Assembly (NCBI GenBank): GCA_019232625.1
Contig: JAFANP010000048.1
Span: 25,093-89,092, forward strand
Reading direction: 5' to 3'
Source of the DNA: Alphaproteobacteria bacterium
Lineage (GTDB): Bacteria > Pseudomonadota > Alphaproteobacteria > Sphingomonadales > Sphingomonadaceae
Length of the DNA: 64,000 nt
The position numbers and the translations under genes were made by a program. The notes beneath the pieces are model-generated. The model ran no database searches and was not told where the DNA came from. It saw only the letters and a program-made list of their open reading frames with translations. Of the stretch, positions 1-7,703 are shown one piece after another. Numbering within the stretch: position 1 is the first letter of the stretch; every line of letters begins with the position of its first letter.

Positions 1-704
1 ATCGCTGCGGCGCCCTTCGCCTCCAGCGCCGAGCCCGCGTTGAAGCCGAACCAGCCGACCCAGAGCAGCCCCGCGCCCACCACGGCGAAGGCGAGCGAAT
101 GGGGCGGCGTCGCCTCCCGCAGGAAGCCGATGCGCTTGCCCGCGAACAGCACGCCGACGAGCCCGGCGACTCCGGCGTTGATGTGGACCACCGTGCCGCC
201 GGCGAAATCGAGCGCGCCCATCGCGTAGATGAGGCCGCCGGGCGACCACACCATGTGCGCGAGCGGCGCATAGACCAAGGTCAGCCACAGGCAGGCGAAG
301 AGCATCACGGCGCCGAACTTCGCCCGCTCCGCCAGCGCGCCGACGATCAGAGCGGCGGTGATCGCCGCGAACGTCATCTGGAAGGCGGCGAAGACCAGCT
401 CGGGAATGCCGACGCCCCGGGTGAAGGTGGGAAAGGCGGAGGCGCCGGTGACGGTGCGCAGGAACGCCTTGGAGAGGCCGCCGACGAGCGGGCCGCCGTC
501 CGAAAAGGCAAGCGAATAGCCCCAGCCGACCCAGACGAGGATCGCCGCCGCGGCGATGCCGAGCACCTGGCTGAGGATCGACAGCATGTTCTTGGCGCGC
601 ACCAGCCCGCCGTAGAAGAGGGCGAGCCCGGGCAGGATCATCATCAGCACGAGGACGGTGGCGACCAGCATGAACGCCGTATCCCCCTTGTCGATGACCA
701 GCAT
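1..704 (-). CDS. amt: Ammonium transporter Amt, C-terminus cut by window edge
   Basis: Inner-membrane channel of the Amt/MEP/Rh family that takes up ammonium. About 234 residues are visible, starting at the ATG at 704; the rest lies beyond the window start. Conserved family segments are GLALFYGGL in the first transmembrane helix, ALAERAKF, HMVWSPGG, and DFAGGTVVHINAG, in which the Asp and the pore His correspond to the conserved pair of E. coli AmtB. Alternating hydrophobic segments run through the whole visible part. The start has a modest GAGAGGTC ribosome-binding site just upstream. It diverges from the uracil-degradation cluster; a shared role in nitrogen scavenging is an inference. A GlnK partner gene, usual beside amt, would be outside the window. 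Confidence 0.93.
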   Translation of the reverse strand, partial: MLVIDKGDTAFMLVATVLVLMMILPGLALFYGGLVRAKNMLSILSQVLGIAAAAILVWVGWGYSLAFSDGGPLVGGLSKAFLRTVTGASAFPTFTRGVGIPELVFAAFQMTFAAITAALIVGALAERAKFGAVMLFACLWLTLVYAPLAHMVWSPGGLIYAMGALDFAGGTVVHINAGVAGLVGVLFAGKRIGFLREATPPHSLAFAVVGAGLLWVGWFGFNAGSALEAKGAAA

Positions 705-891
705 CCGCGACCTCTCCCGTTGCGCCGCGGGCGAGACTGTGGGCGCGGCGCGGCCTTCGCAAGCGCGGCAGGGCCCGAGTTAACATTTCACGTGGGAAAG
801 CCTCAGCCTCTAGCCACCCCGACGCGGCTGGCGTAGCGTATGGCCAAGAGCCTGAAAAACGGCCGGTGTGTGCGTCTAGCGGGGAGTGGGG

Positions 892-2157
892 ATGACGGGG
901 ACGGCGGAGCAGAAGAGCGGGCATATCCGGCTCACCTCGCATCCCGGCTCGCGGGGGCCGGCGCGGTTTCCGTTGCGCTGGGGCGCACCCACCGCGCTCG
1001 AGCGTGGGCCGGTGGTTGCGACGGTCAACGCCGGGCCGCTGAGGAACGCGATCGGAGCGCATGGCGGCTCCTATTCCATCTACCGCGCCCTCGCCATTTC
1101 GGCGGGCGCGATGGATCCGAACGCCCGCCCCGACCTGCACGATACTTCCCCGGTCTGCGATATCGGCCCGCACGCCCAATGGGCCGATCCGGCGAAGATC
1201 GTGTCGCTCGATCCCTGGGGACACCGCGTCGCGCATGATTTCGGAAGCCTGATCGAGGAGGGGGTCGACATCCGCCCCTCCATCGCCATCACCAAGGCGC
1301 GGCTGACCCTGCCCGAGATACACGGCGCGATGGCGTCCGGCCGGATCGAGGTGGACGGCGAGATCGTCCACGAGGCCGGGGACATCTCCGTCACCAAGAT
1401 CGCGGTCGATCCCGTATGGTGGCTGCCCGGGGTCGCCGAGCGTTTCGGAGTCCAGGAATCGGGGCTGCGGCGCTGCCTGTTCGAGCAGACCGGCGGCATG
1501 TATCCCGAGCTGGTCACCCGGCCGGACCTCTCCGTCTTCCTGCCGCCGATCGGCGGAATGACGCTCTACATCTTCGGCGATCCCGCCTTTCTGGGCGACG
1601 AAACCAAGACGCTGACCTGCCGCGTCCACGACGAGTGCAACGGCTCCGACGTGTTCGGCTCCGACATCTGCACCTGCCGGCCCTATCTCACCCACGGCAT
1701 CGAGGAGGCGACCCGCGCCGCGCAGGCCGGCGGCGTCGGCCTCATCGTCTACAACCGCAAGGAGGGCCGCGCGCTCGGCGAGGTGACCAAGTTCCTGGTC
1801 TACAACGCCCGCAAGCGCCAGCCGGGCGGCGATCAGGCCGCGACCTATTTCGAGCGCACCGAATGCGTCGCCGGGGTGCAGGACGCGCGCTTCCAGCAGC
1901 TCATGCCCGACATCGTCCACTGGCTCGGAATCCGCCGGATCGACCGCTTCGTCTCGATGTCGAACATGAAGTACGACGCGCTGGTCGGCGGCGGCATCGA
2001 GATCGGCGCGCGCGTTCCGATCCCCGACGAGCTGATCCCGCCCGATGCCAGCGTCGAGATGGAGGCGAAGAAGGCGGCGGGCTATTTCACGCCCGAAGGC
2101 GCGCCGAGCGCCGACGCGCTCGCCAAGGTGGTCGGGCGGGACCTCGGCAAGTTCTGA
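892..2157 (+). CDS. GTP cyclohydrolase II homolog, URC1-type (uracil catabolism)
   Basis: A 421-residue protein whose C-terminal half is a GTP cyclohydrolase II domain. It keeps the zinc cysteine pattern of RibA (C249, C260, C262 in HDECNGSDVFGSDICTC), but the usual EGRGIGL active-site segment reads EGRALGE (about 291-297). The long N-terminal half and the neighbours, a DUF1688 protein and uracil phosphoribosyltransferase, fit the URC1 subfamily of the yeast/bacterial URC uracil-degradation route rather than riboflavin synthesis. URC1 is thought to act on a uracil-derived nucleotide; the exact reaction is not clear from sequence. I chose the ATG at 892, which has GGGGAG upstream; an in-frame GTG lies at 886. 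Five bases separate it from the next gene. Confidence 0.88.
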   Translation: MTGTAEQKSGHIRLTSHPGSRGPARFPLRWGAPTALERGPVVATVNAGPLRNAIGAHGGSYSIYRALAISAGAMDPNARPDLHDTSPVCDIGPHAQWADPAKIVSLDPWGHRVAHDFGSLIEEGVDIRPSIAITKARLTLPEIHGAMASGRIEVDGEIVHEAGDISVTKIAVDPVWWLPGVAERFGVQESGLRRCLFEQTGGMYPELVTRPDLSVFLPPIGGMTLYIFGDPAFLGDETKTLTCRVHDECNGSDVFGSDICTCRPYLTHGIEEATRAAQAGGVGLIVYNRKEGRALGEVTKFLVYNARKRQPGGDQAATYFERTECVAGVQDARFQQLMPDIVHWLGIRRIDRFVSMSNMKYDALVGGGIEIGARVPIPDELIPPDASVEMEAKKAAGYFTPEGAPSADALAKVVGRDLGKF

Positions 2158-2162
2158 CCGGC

Positions 2163-3371
2163 GTGGGCGCTGACGGCCAAGCCTTGCGGCGCCTGCTCGG
2201 CGCGGCCCCGGTCCGCGAGCGGGCCCACGAGATGCTCGACCTCGCGCTCGAGGGGCGGGTCGACGGATGGGCCGTCGATCTCGACCGCCTCGACGAGGCG
2301 GCGGCGCTGACCGCCGCGGCGACGCGGGAAGCCTATCCGGATCTGGTGATCCCCTTCCACGCGCGGTGGCGCCACTTCGTCGCCGGCCCGCCGAGGCTTC
2401 CCGCCGCGGGCGCCGAACGGGCGCGCGCCGCCTTCGACCTGACCATCCTCTCCGTCCTGCTCGATGCCGGCGCGGGCCCGGGCTGGCGCTACCGGGACCC
2501 GCCGAGCGGCCTGACGCTCGCGCGGTCCGAAGGCCTCGCGGTTGCGAGCCAGCGCCTGTTCGAGGACGGCCTGTTCTCGGACTCGCCGGATCGGCCGCTG
2601 CGCGCCGACGGCGCCGCCCTCGCCCGCCTCGACGCGGGGACGCTCGCCGCCGGCTTCCAGGTCGCGCAGGACAATCCGCTGGTCGGCCTGGACGGCCGCG
2701 CCGCGCTCCTGCGCCGGCTCGGCGAGCAGGTCCTGGCGCGGCCCGATCTGTTCGCCGCGGACGGCGAGGCGCGGCCCGGCGGCCTCTACGATCGGCTTGC
2801 CGCCGGAGCGCGGGACGGCCGCCTCCCCGCCGCCGACATATTGGCGCTGCTGCTCGAGGCCCTCGGGCCGATCTGGGCCGGCCGGCTGACCATCGACGGC
2901 ATTGCGCTGGGCGATTGCTGGCGGCATCCCGCCCTCCGCCGCGACGACTCGACCGACGGCCTGGTGCCGCTCCACAAGCTCTCGCAATGGCTGGCCTATT
3001 CGCTGATCGAGCCGCTGCAGGAGGCCGGCCTGGAGGTGGTGGAGATAGACGGCCTTACCGGCCTCGCCGAATATCGCAACGGGGGCCTGTTCGTCGACAC
3101 CGGCGTCCTGCGCCTCGCCGATCCCGACGATGCCGCGCGCACCCATCGCGTGTCGGACCCGCTGATCGTCGCCTGGCGGGCGATGACGGTGGCGCTTCTC
3201 GACCGGATGGCGCCGCTCGTCCGCGACCGGCTCGGCGTGGCGGAGGCCGACTTCCCGCTCGCCCGCATGCTCGAGGGCGGCAGCTGGGCGGCCGGGCGCC
3301 GGATCGCGGCCGAGCGGCGGCCCGGCGGCGGGCCTCCCTTCACCATCCTCAGCGACGGAACGGTATTCTAG
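2163..3371 (+). CDS. DUF1688 protein, URC4-like (uracil catabolism)
   Basis: A 402-residue soluble protein with no signal peptide. I recognise it as a DUF1688/URC4 family member from the middle and C-terminal blocks HARWRHF, HKLSQWLAYSLIEPLQEAG and YRNGGLFVDTGVL, and from its fixed place between the URC1-type cyclohydrolase homolog and upp. In yeast URC4 is required for use of uracil as nitrogen source, but its chemistry is unknown. The start is a GTG at 2163, five bases after the previous stop; the stop codon TAG is immediately followed by the ATG of upp, so the three genes look co-translated. No catalytic residues can be named with confidence. Confidence 0.85.
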   Translation: MGADGQALRRLLGAAPVRERAHEMLDLALEGRVDGWAVDLDRLDEAAALTAAATREAYPDLVIPFHARWRHFVAGPPRLPAAGAERARAAFDLTILSVLLDAGAGPGWRYRDPPSGLTLARSEGLAVASQRLFEDGLFSDSPDRPLRADGAALARLDAGTLAAGFQVAQDNPLVGLDGRAALLRRLGEQVLARPDLFAADGEARPGGLYDRLAAGARDGRLPAADILALLLEALGPIWAGRLTIDGIALGDCWRHPALRRDDSTDGLVPLHKLSQWLAYSLIEPLQEAGLEVVEIDGLTGLAEYRNGGLFVDTGVLRLADPDDAARTHRVSDPLIVAWRAMTVALLDRMAPLVRDRLGVAEADFPLARMLEGGSWAAGRRIAAERRPGGGPPFTILSDGTVF

Positions 3372-4004
3372 ATGATCGACGGCCTCACCATCGTCTCGCA
3401 CCCTCTGGTGCAGCACAAGCTCACCTTGCTTCGCGACCGCAACAGCTCCATCCAGCTGTTCCGCACCGTGGTGCGGGAGACCGCGACCCTCCTCTGCTAC
3501 GAAGTGACTCGCGACCTGCCCACCGAGACGGTTCGGATCGAGACTCCGATCGCCGAGACCGATGCCCCGGCGATCGCGGGCAAGAAGCTCGTCTTCGCCC
3601 CGATCCTGCGCGCCGGCCTCGCCATGGCCGAGGGCATGCTCGACCTCGTTCCCTCGGCGCGCGTCGCCCATGTCGGCCTGTACCGCGACCCCTTCACGCT
3701 CGAGGCGATCGAATATTATTTCAAGACGCCCGAAGACGTCTCCGAGCGGCGGGTGATCGTCGTCGATCCCATGCTCGCGACCGGCCATACCGCGATCGCG
3801 GCGATCGACCGGTTGAAGGAAGCCGGAGTCGCCGACATGCGCTTCGTCTGCCTGCTCGCAGCCCGCCCCGGGGCCGAGGCGCTGCGCGCCGCCCATCCCG
3901 ACGTGCCGATCTGGGCGGCGGGCATGGACGACAGGCTGAACGACCACGGCTACATCGTCCCGGGGCTCGGCGACGCCGGGGACCGCACCTACGGCACCCG
4001 CTGA
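3372..4004 (+). CDS. upp: Uracil phosphoribosyltransferase
   Basis: Converts uracil and PRPP to UMP. The 210-residue length is standard for bacterial Upp. The PRPP-binding loop is [12 protein letters not shown] (about residues 130-141) and the C-terminal uracil-binding segment is [13 protein letters not shown] (193-205). The N-terminal segment with [13 protein letters not shown] is also typical. The ATG directly follows the TAG of the DUF1688 gene with no gap. In this context it probably makes the nucleotide that enters the URC degradation pathway rather than serving only in salvage, since the URC route uses a uracil phosphoribosyltransferase activity. Confidence 0.95.
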   Translation: MIDGLTIVSHPLVQHKLTLLRDRNSSIQLFRTVVRETATLLCYEVTRDLPTETVRIETPIAETDAPAIAGKKLVFAPILRAGLAMAEGMLDLVPSARVAHVGLYRDPFTLEAIEYYFKTPEDVSERRVIVVDPMLATGHTAIAAIDRLKEAGVADMRFVCLLAARPGAEALRAAHPDVPIWAAGMDDRLNDHGYIVPGLGDAGDRTYGTR

Positions 4005-4071
4005 CGGCTCCCCTCGCCTCTTCGAATGCGCGCGCAAAGCGGGTAGAAGCCGCCCGGGAGACGGTGATGGA

Positions 4072-4887
4072 ATGACGGATTACGACGTCGGCGCGATCAT
4101 GGGAGGCCTCTACGGGGACGGCATCATCGCCCTCAAGGGCGCGTTCGCGCGCGACTGGGTGGAGCGGATGCACGCCGACATCCTCGCCCTCTTCGACGAG
4201 GCGCGGGCCGTGCCGGGCGGGGCGCTGCCGCGAGGGCCGCAGCGCTGGTACGTCGAGGTCCACCCGGAGCGGATCGGCGGCTTCGCCGACATCGCCGCCC
4301 ATCCCTGGTTCGTCGCCGTCTGCGAGGCGGTGCTCGGGCCCGACTACCGCATCGTCGAGGTCGGCTTCGACATCCCCTTCCCCGGGGCCGCCGACCAGCC
4401 CTGGCACCGCGACTTCCTCGTCCCCGAGGCGACGACGAAGGGGCGGCGGCTGAACTCGCTCGCCTTCAACCTGACCGCGGTCGACACACGGCCGGAGCAC
4501 GGCGCCTTCGAGATCGCGCCTGGGACGCAGTGGGACCGGTTCGAGGGCTGCCCTCGCGGTATGTTCCCGCCGCGCGCGCTGTGGCCGCGCTACGTCGCGC
4601 GCGCGGTGCCCAAGCTGCCGCAGATGGGCGACATGTCGGCGCGCTCGGCGCTCACCATCCACCGCGGCACCGCCAACCGCTCGAATGAGGCGCGGCCGGT
4701 GCTGGTCGTGGGGGTGGACGCGCCCGACGCGACCAACGCCGCCCATCACGATCTGCAGGTGACGCCGGGCTATCTCGAAGGGCTGCCGCCGCGGGTGCGC
4801 GACCATCTCGCCTGCCGAATCGTCGACCGGCTGGAGCCGATCGTCCAGCACCACGTCATCGAAGGCCTGCTCGAGCCGGCTTATTGA
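4072..4887 (+). CDS. Phytanoyl-CoA dioxygenase (PhyH) family oxygenase
   Basis: A 271-residue non-haem Fe(II)/2-oxoglutarate-dependent oxygenase-like protein. The metal facial triad appears as H112-x-D114 (WHRDF) and H197 (LTIHRGTANRS), with R208 a candidate 2-oxoglutarate anchor. It has no signal peptide and no membrane segment. It follows upp by 67 bases on the same strand and converges on the mutarotase, so it could be read through from the uracil cluster, but nothing ties it to pyrimidines. Substrate unknown; PhyH proteins hydroxylate lipids, amino acids and many small molecules. Confidence 0.8.
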   Translation: MTDYDVGAIMGGLYGDGIIALKGAFARDWVERMHADILALFDEARAVPGGALPRGPQRWYVEVHPERIGGFADIAAHPWFVAVCEAVLGPDYRIVEVGFDIPFPGAADQPWHRDFLVPEATTKGRRLNSLAFNLTAVDTRPEHGAFEIAPGTQWDRFEGCPRGMFPPRALWPRYVARAVPKLPQMGDMSARSALTIHRGTANRSNEARPVLVVGVDAPDATNAAHHDLQVTPGYLEGLPPRVRDHLACRIVDRLEPIVQHHVIEGLLEPAY

Positions 4888-4894
4888 GCGGTCC

Positions 4895-5794
4895 TCATCG
4901 CGGCGCGGGAACGACCTCCAGCCGCATGGTCAGCGACATCGTCTCGCCCGGATCGAGGACCCGCAGCCCCAGCTCGGGCCACGTCTCCTCGGGCTCGTTC
5001 AGCGCCGCATTGGCATGGGTCACGGGCTCGGCGACGAACAGGCCGCCCGACTCCGGCGAGTAGACCTGGAAGAAGGCCGCCTCGGGGGAGGAGAGCTCGA
5101 TCCGCACCGGCGCCCCCGGAGTCTCGATGCGCGCCAGGCCCAACCAGCCGGAGAAGCCGTTGTCGAGGCCCTGGCCGCAGATACGGCGGTTGCGAAGATC
5201 GTACCGGCCCTCCGCGGCGATGCGCTCGACGGGCAGCACCTTGTCGTCCACCGTCCAGACGTCGGCGACGCCGGTGTCGAGCACGGTTTCCGCCGTGCAG
5301 GGGAAATAGGGATGGTGGCCGAGCCCGCACGGCATCGGCTCGGCCGACCTGTTGGTGCAGCTGAGGATCGCGGTGAAGCCGCCCGGGTCGAGCGAGAAAT
5401 GCTGCGCAGCATCGTAGGCCCACGGCCACTCGCCGGCGGGGTGCCGGTAGGACAGGACGGCCGCCGTCGACGACGCCCCGTCCACCTCCCAGGGCGCCAG
5501 CCATCCCTGGCCGTGGAGCGGGCTCGGGTCGCCGGGCAGGTTGGGCGCCAGCCTCACCTCGCGGCCGCGGAACGGGAAGCGGCCGCCCCTGATCCGGTTG
5601 ACGTAGGGGACGAGCGGGAAGCTCGCATGGTCGAGGATAGCCCCGCCCGCCGGGTCCTCGCTACCGCGCAATAACGGTATCGCCGCCCCGTCCGTGCTGC
5701 GGTAATCGAAGCGGGCTATGCTGCCGCCGCGGGAGGGGGCCAGCACGAGCGTCAGAGCGCCGTTGGAGAGGTTCAGGAGGCGTGCGTCGGTCAT
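4895..5794 (-). CDS. Aldose 1-epimerase (cytoplasmic mutarotase)
   Basis: A galactose-mutarotase-fold enzyme of 299 residues interconverting alpha and beta anomers of aldoses. Family blocks are LAPSRGGSIARFDY near the N-terminus, FPLVPYVNRIRGGRF, SPLHGQGW containing the catalytic-site His, GLGHHPYF with the second His pair, and a late Glu region (NEPEETW). No signal peptide, so it is cytoplasmic. I preferred the ATG at 5794 (MTDARLLN), which matches where the family fold begins; an in-frame ATG at 5821 adds nine residues. It ends eight bases from the convergent PhyH gene. Its position beside galactonate dehydratase suggests it supplies the right anomer to galactose dehydrogenase. Confidence 0.85.
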   Translation of the reverse strand: MTDARLLNLSNGALTLVLAPSRGGSIARFDYRSTDGAAIPLLRGSEDPAGGAILDHASFPLVPYVNRIRGGRFPFRGREVRLAPNLPGDPSPLHGQGWLAPWEVDGASSTAAVLSYRHPAGEWPWAYDAAQHFSLDPGGFTAILSCTNRSAEPMPCGLGHHPYFPCTAETVLDTGVADVWTVDDKVLPVERIAAEGRYDLRNRRICGQGLDNGFSGWLGLARIETPGAPVRIELSSPEAAFFQVYSPESGGLFVAEPVTHANAALNEPEETWPELGLRVLDPGETMSLTMRLEVVPAPR

Positions 5795-5926
5795 GGGATT
5801 AACGGTCCGATAAAGCGGCATTCAGCCTTGTGAAACTCTGCTGTGGGTAAATTGGCGAAATAGGCTTGCGGCGCGATTCCGGCGCAAGCTATCGTCGCTC
5901 CGGGGAGAGACCGGGAGGGGTTTGTA

Positions 5927-6244
5927 ATGAGTAAGTTGGTCAAGGATTTTATCGAGGTGGCGGACTGCGGGTCGCTCGATGCGTTGATCGAGCGGCTGAC
6001 CGAGGTTCGCGATAATCTGCCCGACGCCGGGCAGGCCCAGGTGCGGATGCGCGGCGACGATATTTTCGGGCGGCACATCTGCGTCAGCTTCTACCGGCCG
6101 CAGACCGCCGACGAGGCGGAATGCGATGCGCGCTACGCCGACGCCTACCGCCAGTCGCGGGAGCGCGAGCTGAACCGGCTTCAGGACGAGCTCGGCTTCT
6201 GCCCGGTTCCGCCGCAGCGGCGCCGGCTGCGGGCGGTCGCCTGA
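5927..6244 (+). CDS. Small conserved-looking protein of unknown function
   Basis: A 105-residue hydrophilic protein that I do not recognise. It starts at an ATG with a good GGAGGGG site seven bases upstream. It has an acidic amphipathic N-terminal half (KDFIEVADCGSLDALIERL), a central RMRGDDIFGRHICVSFYR segment that could be a small beta sheet, and an Arg-rich C-terminus. No signal peptide or membrane segment. Codon use looks like that of its neighbours, so I take it as real. The stop codon lies inside the first unit of a 36-bp tandem repeat. Divergent from the mutarotase. Confidence 0.6.
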   Translation: MSKLVKDFIEVADCGSLDALIERLTEVRDNLPDAGQAQVRMRGDDIFGRHICVSFYRPQTADEAECDARYADAYRQSRERELNRLQDELGFCPVPPQRRRLRAVA

Positions 6245-6312
6245 AGCGCCTCCCCTCCCGCCTTCGGGAGGGTCGCCTGAAGCGCCTCCCCTCCCGCGTT
6301 CGGGAGGGGATA
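6241..6312. repeat. Two tandem 36-bp units, each with a GC hairpin
   Basis: Units at 6241-6276 and 6277-6312 are nearly identical and begin with CTGAAGCGCCTCCCCTCCCG. Each contains the inverted repeat CCTCCCG..CGGGAGG around a four-base loop. The first unit includes the stop codon of the 105-residue gene. The following bases to about 6385 carry a further GGGGTGGG / CCACCCC pair. The hairpins could act as a terminator between the convergent genes, though there is no U-tract. Confidence 0.7.
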
Positions 6313-6390
6313 CAGGGGTGGGCTTCGCGCAGCAAAAGCGCCTGACGGACCCACCCCGCCGGCCCCCGCCGCAAGCGGCAGGGGGATGTC

Positions 6391-7530
6391 TCACCATTCC
6401 GCGAAGCTGCCGTCGTGCTGGCGCCAGACCGGGTTGCGCCAGCGATGGCCCTCGGCGTGCGCGGCGCGCACCGCCGCCTCGTCGATCTCGACTCCGAGCC
6501 CGGGACCCGACGGGATGGGCAGGTAGCCGTCGACCGCGGTCAGCGGGGTCCGGTCGCGGCAATAGGTGTAGAGGTCGGCGCCGACATTGTAGTGGATGCC
6601 GAGCGACATCTCCTGGATGGCGACGTTCGGCGCGGTGGCGGCGAGCTGCAGGCAGGCGGCGAGCGCCAGCGGCCCGAGCGGGCAGTGCGGCGCGACCGCA
6701 ACGTCGTAGGCCTCCGCCATCGCGGCGATGCGGCGGCACTCGCTGAGCCCGCCGGCGTGGCTGAGGTCGGGCTGGATGATGTCGACCGCGCCCGACTCGA
6801 AGAAGGGCTTGAAGTCCCACCGCGAATAGAGCCGTTCGCCGAGCGCGATCGGCGTCGCCGTCATGTGCGCGATCTGCGCCAGACCCTCGTGATTCTCGGA
6901 GAGCAGGGGCTCCTCGATGAACAGCAGTCCGAGCGGCTCGAGCGCGCGCGCGAGCTGCTTGGCCATGCCGCGGTGGACCCGGCCGTGGAAGTCGAGCCCC
7001 ACATCCATCCCCGCCGCCTGCGCCGCCTGGACGCGCGCGATCACCTCGTCGAACAGCTTGGGCGTGCCGATCCAGTCGAGCTCGGCGGTGGCGTTCATCT
7101 TGACCGCGCCGAAGCCCTGCTCGCGCCGCGCGCGGGCGGCGTCGGCGATCTCGTGCGGGCGGTCGCCGCCGATCCAGGCATAGGCGCGTATCCGCTCGCG
7201 CACCTTGCCCCCCATCAGCTGCCAGGCGGGCTGGCCGAGCGCCCGGCCCTTCAGGTCCCACAGCGCCTGGTCGAGCCCCGACAGGGCCGACATCAGCACC
7301 GGCCCGCCGCGATAGAAGCCGCCCCGATAGGCGATCTGCCAGATGTCCTCGATGGCGAACGGGTCGTGGCCCAGGAACCGGTCCTTCAGCGCCTCCATCG
7401 CGCCGTCGACCGCCTCCGCCCAGCCTTCGAGGCTCGCCTCGCCCCAGCCGACCGCGCCGTCGTCGCTCTCCACCCGCACGAACAGCCAGCGCGGCGCGAC
7501 GAGGAAGGTTTCGATACGGCCTATCTTCAT
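6391..7530 (-). CDS. dgoD: D-galactonate dehydratase
   Basis: Enolase-superfamily enzyme (379 residues; E. coli DgoD is about 382) that dehydrates D-galactonate to 2-keto-3-deoxygalactonate. It aligns by eye with DgoD over its full length, including FYRGGPVLMSA, QALWDLKG, AYAWIGGDRP and the C-terminus WRNPVWRQHDGSFAEW. Metal ligands are D180, E206 and E232; catalytic histidines are H182 (DFHGR) and H282 (APHCPLGP). It belongs to the galactose oxidation route together with the dgoK-dgoA-galactose dehydrogenase operon at 10119-12561, which is encoded on the other strand. Cytoplasmic. Confidence 0.95.
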   Translation of the reverse strand: MKIGRIETFLVAPRWLFVRVESDDGAVGWGEASLEGWAEAVDGAMEALKDRFLGHDPFAIEDIWQIAYRGGFYRGGPVLMSALSGLDQALWDLKGRALGQPAWQLMGGKVRERIRAYAWIGGDRPHEIADAARARREQGFGAVKMNATAELDWIGTPKLFDEVIARVQAAQAAGMDVGLDFHGRVHRGMAKQLARALEPLGLLFIEEPLLSENHEGLAQIAHMTATPIALGERLYSRWDFKPFFESGAVDIIQPDLSHAGGLSECRRIAAMAEAYDVAVAPHCPLGPLALAACLQLAATAPNVAIQEMSLGIHYNVGADLYTYCRDRTPLTAVDGYLPIPSGPGLGVEIDEAAVRAAHAEGHRWRNPVWRQHDGSFAEW

Positions 7531-7546
7531 GGGGAACCTCGATGCG

Positions 7547-7692
7547 TCCTTCGATACGGGCCTTCGCCGGGCTCAGTCCCTACTCAGGATGAGCGGAATT
7601 GCACAAACCGCTCATCCTGAGTAGCCGGTGAGCCTGTTTCGCAAACCGCTCATCCTGAGTAGCCGGTGAGCCTGTCGAACCGGCGTATCGAA
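7547..7692. repeat. Intergenic palindromic repeat cluster (CTCATCCTGAGT family)
   Basis: An inverted pair (ACTCAGGATGAGCGG at 7582-7596 and its complement at 7608-7622) sits next to a direct pair: a 33-bp unit at 7605-7637 is repeated exactly at 7643-7675 with a 38-bp period. TCCTTCGATACGGG at 7547 and GTATCGAAGGG at the other end are also complementary. The same family occurs at 25223-25324. It lies between two minus-strand genes. Confidence 0.8.
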
Positions 7693-7703
7693 GGGCCGAA
7701 GGC

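Noticed and set aside
99..836. A 245-codon plus-strand open frame at the window start
   Set aside because: It is antisense to the ammonium transporter, whose motifs are unmistakable.
705..891. A possible riboswitch between amt and the uracil cluster
   Set aside because: No conserved aptamer pattern or clear terminator hairpin is visible in these 187 bases; the region probably just carries two promoters.
7605..7675. A short CRISPR-like array
   Set aside because: Only two 33-bp copies with a five-base gap and no cas genes; it belongs to the dispersed palindrome family also found at 25223-25324.
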